Part shown: piece after piece, positions 5,941-7,612 of the stretch
Layout of the letters: each line of letters starts with the position of its first letter
Position numbering within the stretch: position 1 is the first letter of the stretch
From: JACDAN01 sp035697545
GTDB taxonomy: Bacteria; Actinomycetota; Thermoleophilia; Gaiellales; Gaiellaceae
Direction: 5' to 3'
NCBI GenBank assembly: GCA_035697545.1
Contig: DASSCT010000106.1
Span: 1 to 7,612 of the forward strand
Length of the DNA stretch: 7,612 nt
Position numbers and translations under genes: made by a program
The notes under the pieces: model-generated
Database searches by the model: none
What the model saw: the letters and a program-made list of their open reading frames with translations, nothing else
What the model was told of the DNA's origin: nothing

Positions 5941-7134
5941 GGTGGCGCCCGCCGGGTCAGCGTCGTAGCTGGCCGGCGCGTCGTCCTCGGTGTACCACGA
6001 GTACGCGTACTGGCCGTCGTCCAAGTCCCGGGCGAACGCCGTCAGCTTCAGCGGATGGAAGGTGTCGCACATGACCGCGAGCTCGTGCGTCTCGGTCATC
6101 CCGATCGACTTCTCCGCCAGCCCCGGATGCGGGCCGTGCGGGATCCCCGACGGGTGCAGCGTCACGGAGCCGACCTCGATCCCCTTCCGCGAGCCGAAGT
6201 TGCCGGAGACGTAATAGATCATCTCCTCGCTCTGGAGATTCGAGTGGTGATACGGGATCGGAATCGCCATCGGGTCGAAGTCGAGCTTCCGCGGGCAGAA
6301 CGAGCAGATGACGAAGTTCGGGCCGGCGAACGTCTGGTGCGACGGCGGCGGCATGTGGATCCGCCCGGTAATCGGCTCGAAGTCGTTGATGTTGAACGTC
6401 CAGGGGTAGAGGTAGCCGTCCCACCCCACGACGTCGAACGGGTGATAGTCGATGACGTAGTCCTGGTAGCCGTCGCGCACGCGAATCTTCAGCTGGAACT
6501 CGCCGCGCTCCCGATAGGTCTGGAGCTCCGTGGGCGGATGGATGTCCCGGTGGTAGAAGGGCGCGTGCTCCATCAGCTGCCCGTACTCATTCCGGTAGCG
6601 CTTCGGGATCTCGATCAGGCCGGGCGTCTCGAAGAGCAGGTAGCGCTGAGGGCCTGACGGCTCGAACTGGTAGGTCGTCCCGCGCGGGATGACGATGTAG
6701 TCGCCCTCCTTGTAGGGCACGTCGCCGAAGGTCGTATGCAGCGTCCCTGAGCCCTCGTGGACGAAGTAGACCTCGTCGCCTTCGCCGTTCCGGAAGAAGT
6801 ACTCCATGGACTCCGCCGGCCTTACGAGCGAGATCTCGACGTCGTTGTTCCACATCAGGAGCCTGCGGCCCGAGACCTCGTCGCCCTCCGACGGGATCCC
6901 GATCGTCTTGAAGTGCCGGTGGGCGTGCGCGTCAGGCACCCACTCCTCGCGCTCGATCGGCTCGAAGTGGCCGAGCTCCTTGACGCGGCAGGGAGAGGTC
7001 AGGTGGTAGAGGATCGACTCATTCCCGACGAACCCTTCGAGGCCCATGACCTCCTCGGTCAGGAGCGTGCCGTCGTCGCGGAACTGGATGTGGCGCTTGC
7101 GCGGAACGTCGCCGCGGATCTGGTAGGTCGACAT
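5929..7134 (-). CDS. hmgA: Homogentisate 1,2-dioxygenase family protein (cupin-fold iron dioxygenase)
   Basis: This family opens the homogentisate ring with O2 to give maleylacetoacetate, in tyrosine and phenylalanine breakdown. The protein is 401 aa, shorter than the roughly 430-445 aa of classical enzymes. The iron site aligns with that of human HGD (His335, Glu341, His371): PYHHSNLQSEEM supplies His297 and Glu303, and TLHPSGIPHGPH supplies His333. His260 in GRIHMPPPSHQTF is a candidate for the catalytic base. The N-terminal half holds a cupin-like barrel (EVYFVHEGSGTLHTTFGD, 121-138; GDYIVIPRGTTYQF, 144-157). ATG 7134 is supported by a TAACCT hexamer 6 nt upstream and by the typical early residues. 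No 4-hydroxyphenylpyruvate dioxygenase, maleylacetoacetate isomerase or fumarylacetoacetase gene is in the window, so pathway placement rests on family alone. An HGD-like ring-cleavage enzyme for a related substrate is possible. It is cytoplasmic. Confidence 0.88.
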   Translation of the reverse strand: MSTYQIRGDVPRKRHIQFRDDGTLLTEEVMGLEGFVGNESILYHLTSPCRVKELGHFEPIEREEWVPDAHAHRHFKTIGIPSEGDEVSGRRLLMWNNDVEISLVRPAESMEYFFRNGEGDEVYFVHEGSGTLHTTFGDVPYKEGDYIVIPRGTTYQFEPSGPQRYLLFETPGLIEIPKRYRNEYGQLMEHAPFYHRDIHPPTELQTYRERGEFQLKIRVRDGYQDYVIDYHPFDVVGWDGYLYPWTFNINDFEPITGRIHMPPPSHQTFAGPNFVICSFCPRKLDFDPMAIPIPYHHSNLQSEEMIYYVSGNFGSRKGIEVGSVTLHPSGIPHGPHPGLAEKSIGMTETHELAVMCDTFHPLKLTAFARDLDDGQYAYSWYTEDDAPASYDADPAGATSHF

Positions 7135-7140
7135 GGCCGA

Positions 7141-7146
7141 AGGTTA
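7141..7146 (-). promoter_or_regulatory. Putative -10 element (TAACCT) of a leaderless promoter for the dioxygenase
   Basis: On the minus strand TAACCT lies 6 nt before the ATG at 7134-7132, with spacer TCGGCC and no Shine-Dalgarno sequence. This is the same geometry as the TACGGT elements at 4666-4671 and 4680-4685. No clear -35 box is visible; a palindrome occupies that position instead. Confidence 0.6.
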
Positions 7147-7159
7147 CCGCCGGTTGCAC

Positions 7160-7180
7160 GGGGGAACCCCTGGTTCCCCC
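7160..7180. repeat. 9-bp perfect inverted repeat upstream of the dioxygenase gene, possible operator
   Basis: Arm GGGGGAACC (7160-7168) and its exact complement (7172-7180) are separated by CCT. Relative to the predicted dioxygenase start it covers about -26 to -46, where a -35 box or an operator would lie. A terminator is less likely: neighbouring genes both begin at this intergenic region, and no T-run follows on either strand. Confidence 0.6.
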
Positions 7181-7277
7181 GTGAGCCCCCTCCTTGCCGG
7201 CGGGCTCGAAATGCCAGCGCTAGAGGGGCCGGCTCTTGCTCGCCGCGCCCACGGTTTCCTCGCGTGTGGGGCCTCCC

Positions 7278-7294
7278 GCGGGGCAAAGCCCCGC
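7278..7294. repeat. 7-bp perfect hairpin, GCGGGGC-AAA-GCCCCGC
   Basis: Two seven-base arms are exact complements around an AAA loop. There is no T-run after it on either strand, so an intrinsic terminator is not supported. It may be a structured leader element or an interspersed palindromic repeat. Confidence 0.6.
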
Positions 7295-7311
7295 TCCGGC
7301 GGCGGATCGTC

Positions 7312-7331
7312 CTCCCTCTCGAGCGAGGGGG
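7312..7331. repeat. Imperfect hairpin, CTCCCTC / GAGGGGG arms
   Basis: Arms of seven bases pair with one T-G wobble around a TCGAGC loop. It is the third stem in this 170-bp stretch and lies about 65 bp upstream of the next start codon. Confidence 0.45.
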
Positions 7332-7386
7332 AATTGAACCCTTGACCAACCTGGTGCGAAGCCGCCTCGACACGTTTCTCGACTTC

Positions 7387-7391
7387 GGAGG
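7387..7391 (+). promoter_or_regulatory. Shine-Dalgarno site GGAGG deciding the start of the DUF4394-like gene
   Basis: GGAGG lies 6 nt before the ATG at 7398, a canonical spacing. It is the only strong ribosome binding site at any gene start in the window, and it implies a leadered transcript for this gene. Confidence 0.8.
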
Positions 7392-7397
7392 CTTCAA

Positions 7398-7612
7398 ATG
7401 CACCTCTCTCGCTTCTTCCGACGCGGCGTCCTGCTCCTCGCGCTCCTTGCGCTGGCGATGCCGCTCGCCGCGCTCGCCGACGGCGGCAAGCGCGGCAACG
7501 ACGATTGCAAACGATGCAACGGCCGCATCTTCTATGCGACCGACACCGGCGGCAGCCTGTTGCGCTTCAGCTCCGACAATCCGCGAAAGCTTCGGTCCAA
7601 GGCGATCACCGG
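7398..7612 (+). CDS. Secreted DUF4394-like protein, 3'-partial
   Basis: ATG 7398, after a GGAGG site, opens a frame with no stop before the window ends (71 complete codons). Residues 1-27 form a classical Sec signal peptide: basic start MHLSRFFRR, hydrophobic core VLLLALLALAMPLAALA and an ALA cleavage site before Asp28. The mature N-terminus has a charged stretch with a CKRC pair (Cys37, Cys40). Then GRIFYATDTGGSLLRFSSDNP and its continuation to AITG resemble the start of DUF4394, where repeats read roughly 'iyglt..n.LvrFds.nP....s..itG', as in beta-propeller-like extracellular proteins. No lipobox is seen. Its function is unknown and the domain call rests on about 30 residues. The upstream neighbour is divergent, so this is the first gene of its own unit. 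Confidence 0.75.
   Translation, partial: MHLSRFFRRGVLLLALLALAMPLAALADGGKRGNDDCKRCNGRIFYATDTGGSLLRFSSDNPRKLRSKAIT

Larger units (their letters stand above)
7181..7397. other. Intergenic, hairpin-rich region upstream of the DUF4394-like gene
   Basis: I see no supportable gene here. The G+C-rich stretch contains two further hairpins (7278-7294 and 7312-7331). A T-arm-like string on the minus strand near 7326-7342 does not extend into a tRNA. No convincing promoter for the plus-strand gene could be assigned: TTGACC at 7342-7347 resembles a -35, but no matching -10 lies 16-19 nt downstream. The region is a candidate for a long 5' UTR or a small structured RNA. Confidence 0.5.

Noticed and set aside
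7133..7345. 70-codon plus-strand open frame covering the hairpin region
   Set aside because: Its ATG is the reverse complement overlap of the dioxygenase start. It has no ribosome binding site, has biased composition and is broken up by palindromes.
7342..7347. TTGACC as a -35 box for the DUF4394-like gene
   Set aside because: No TANNNT or similar -10 element occurs 16-19 nt downstream.
7318..7412. tRNA-like T-arm (GGGTTCAATTCCC read on the minus strand) upstream of the DUF4394-like gene
   Set aside because: Only three of five T-stem pairs form, and I could not fit an acceptor stem, anticodon arm or D-arm at proper distances. The 5' end would also fall inside the downstream coding sequence.
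1..7612. CRISPR array, insertion sequence, phage or toxin-antitoxin content
   Set aside because: No regularly spaced repeats, transposase, integrase or small toxin-antitoxin pair is visible on either strand.

Overview
The window is about two-thirds G+C and almost fully coding. Genes sit in tight opposing blocks with convergent ends that overlap. The gene content is an S8 protease with a PPC domain, DUF72, an AlkA-type glycosylase, an actinobacterial-looking homogentisate dioxygenase and tandem MBL-fold paralogs. Together with leaderless-looking promoters this suggests a chromosomal segment of a high-GC actinobacterium, perhaps Thermoleophilia/Gaiella-like. The taxonomic guess is inference; no rRNA or tRNA is present to support it. 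I see no mobile element, CRISPR array, phage gene or plasmid function, and no convincing defence system.

Layout from left to right. (1) Bases 1-1548, plus strand: the 3' part of a subtilisin-family (S8) serine protease with a C-terminal PPC domain, running in from the left edge. (2) Bases 1571-2497, plus: a DUF72 (YecE-like) protein. (3) Bases 2457-4659, minus: a three-gene operon read right to left. It encodes an AlkA-type DNA-3-methyladenine glycosylase, a protein of unknown function and a small alpha/beta hydrolase, joined by two ATGA stop/start overlaps. (4) Bases 4692-5940, plus, divergent from the operon across only 32 bp: two tandem MBL-fold-like paralogs one base apart, with unusual and eroded metal-binding motifs. 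(5) Bases 5929-7134, minus: a homogentisate 1,2-dioxygenase-family protein with its iron ligands intact. (6) Bases 7135-7397: a hairpin-rich intergenic region. (7) From base 7398, plus: the start of a secreted DUF4394-like protein that runs off the right edge.

The clearest structure that gene names do not explain is in the promoters. Four genes that begin transcription units (DUF72, alkA-like, the first MBL gene and the dioxygenase) each have a TANNNT hexamer ending exactly 6 or 7 nt before the start codon. This is the geometry of an actinobacterial -10 element driving a leaderless mRNA. The three genes inside operons lack it. The last gene has a classical GGAGG ribosome binding site instead. 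In the 32-bp divergent region the two -10 copies are identical (TACGGT) and form the arms of a perfect inverted repeat.

Most of the window is ordinary housekeeping and accessory metabolism: repair of alkylated bases, tyrosine/homogentisate catabolism, secreted proteolysis. The items most worth following are the degenerate MBL pair, the unknown middle gene of the alkA operon, and the promoter and palindrome architecture.
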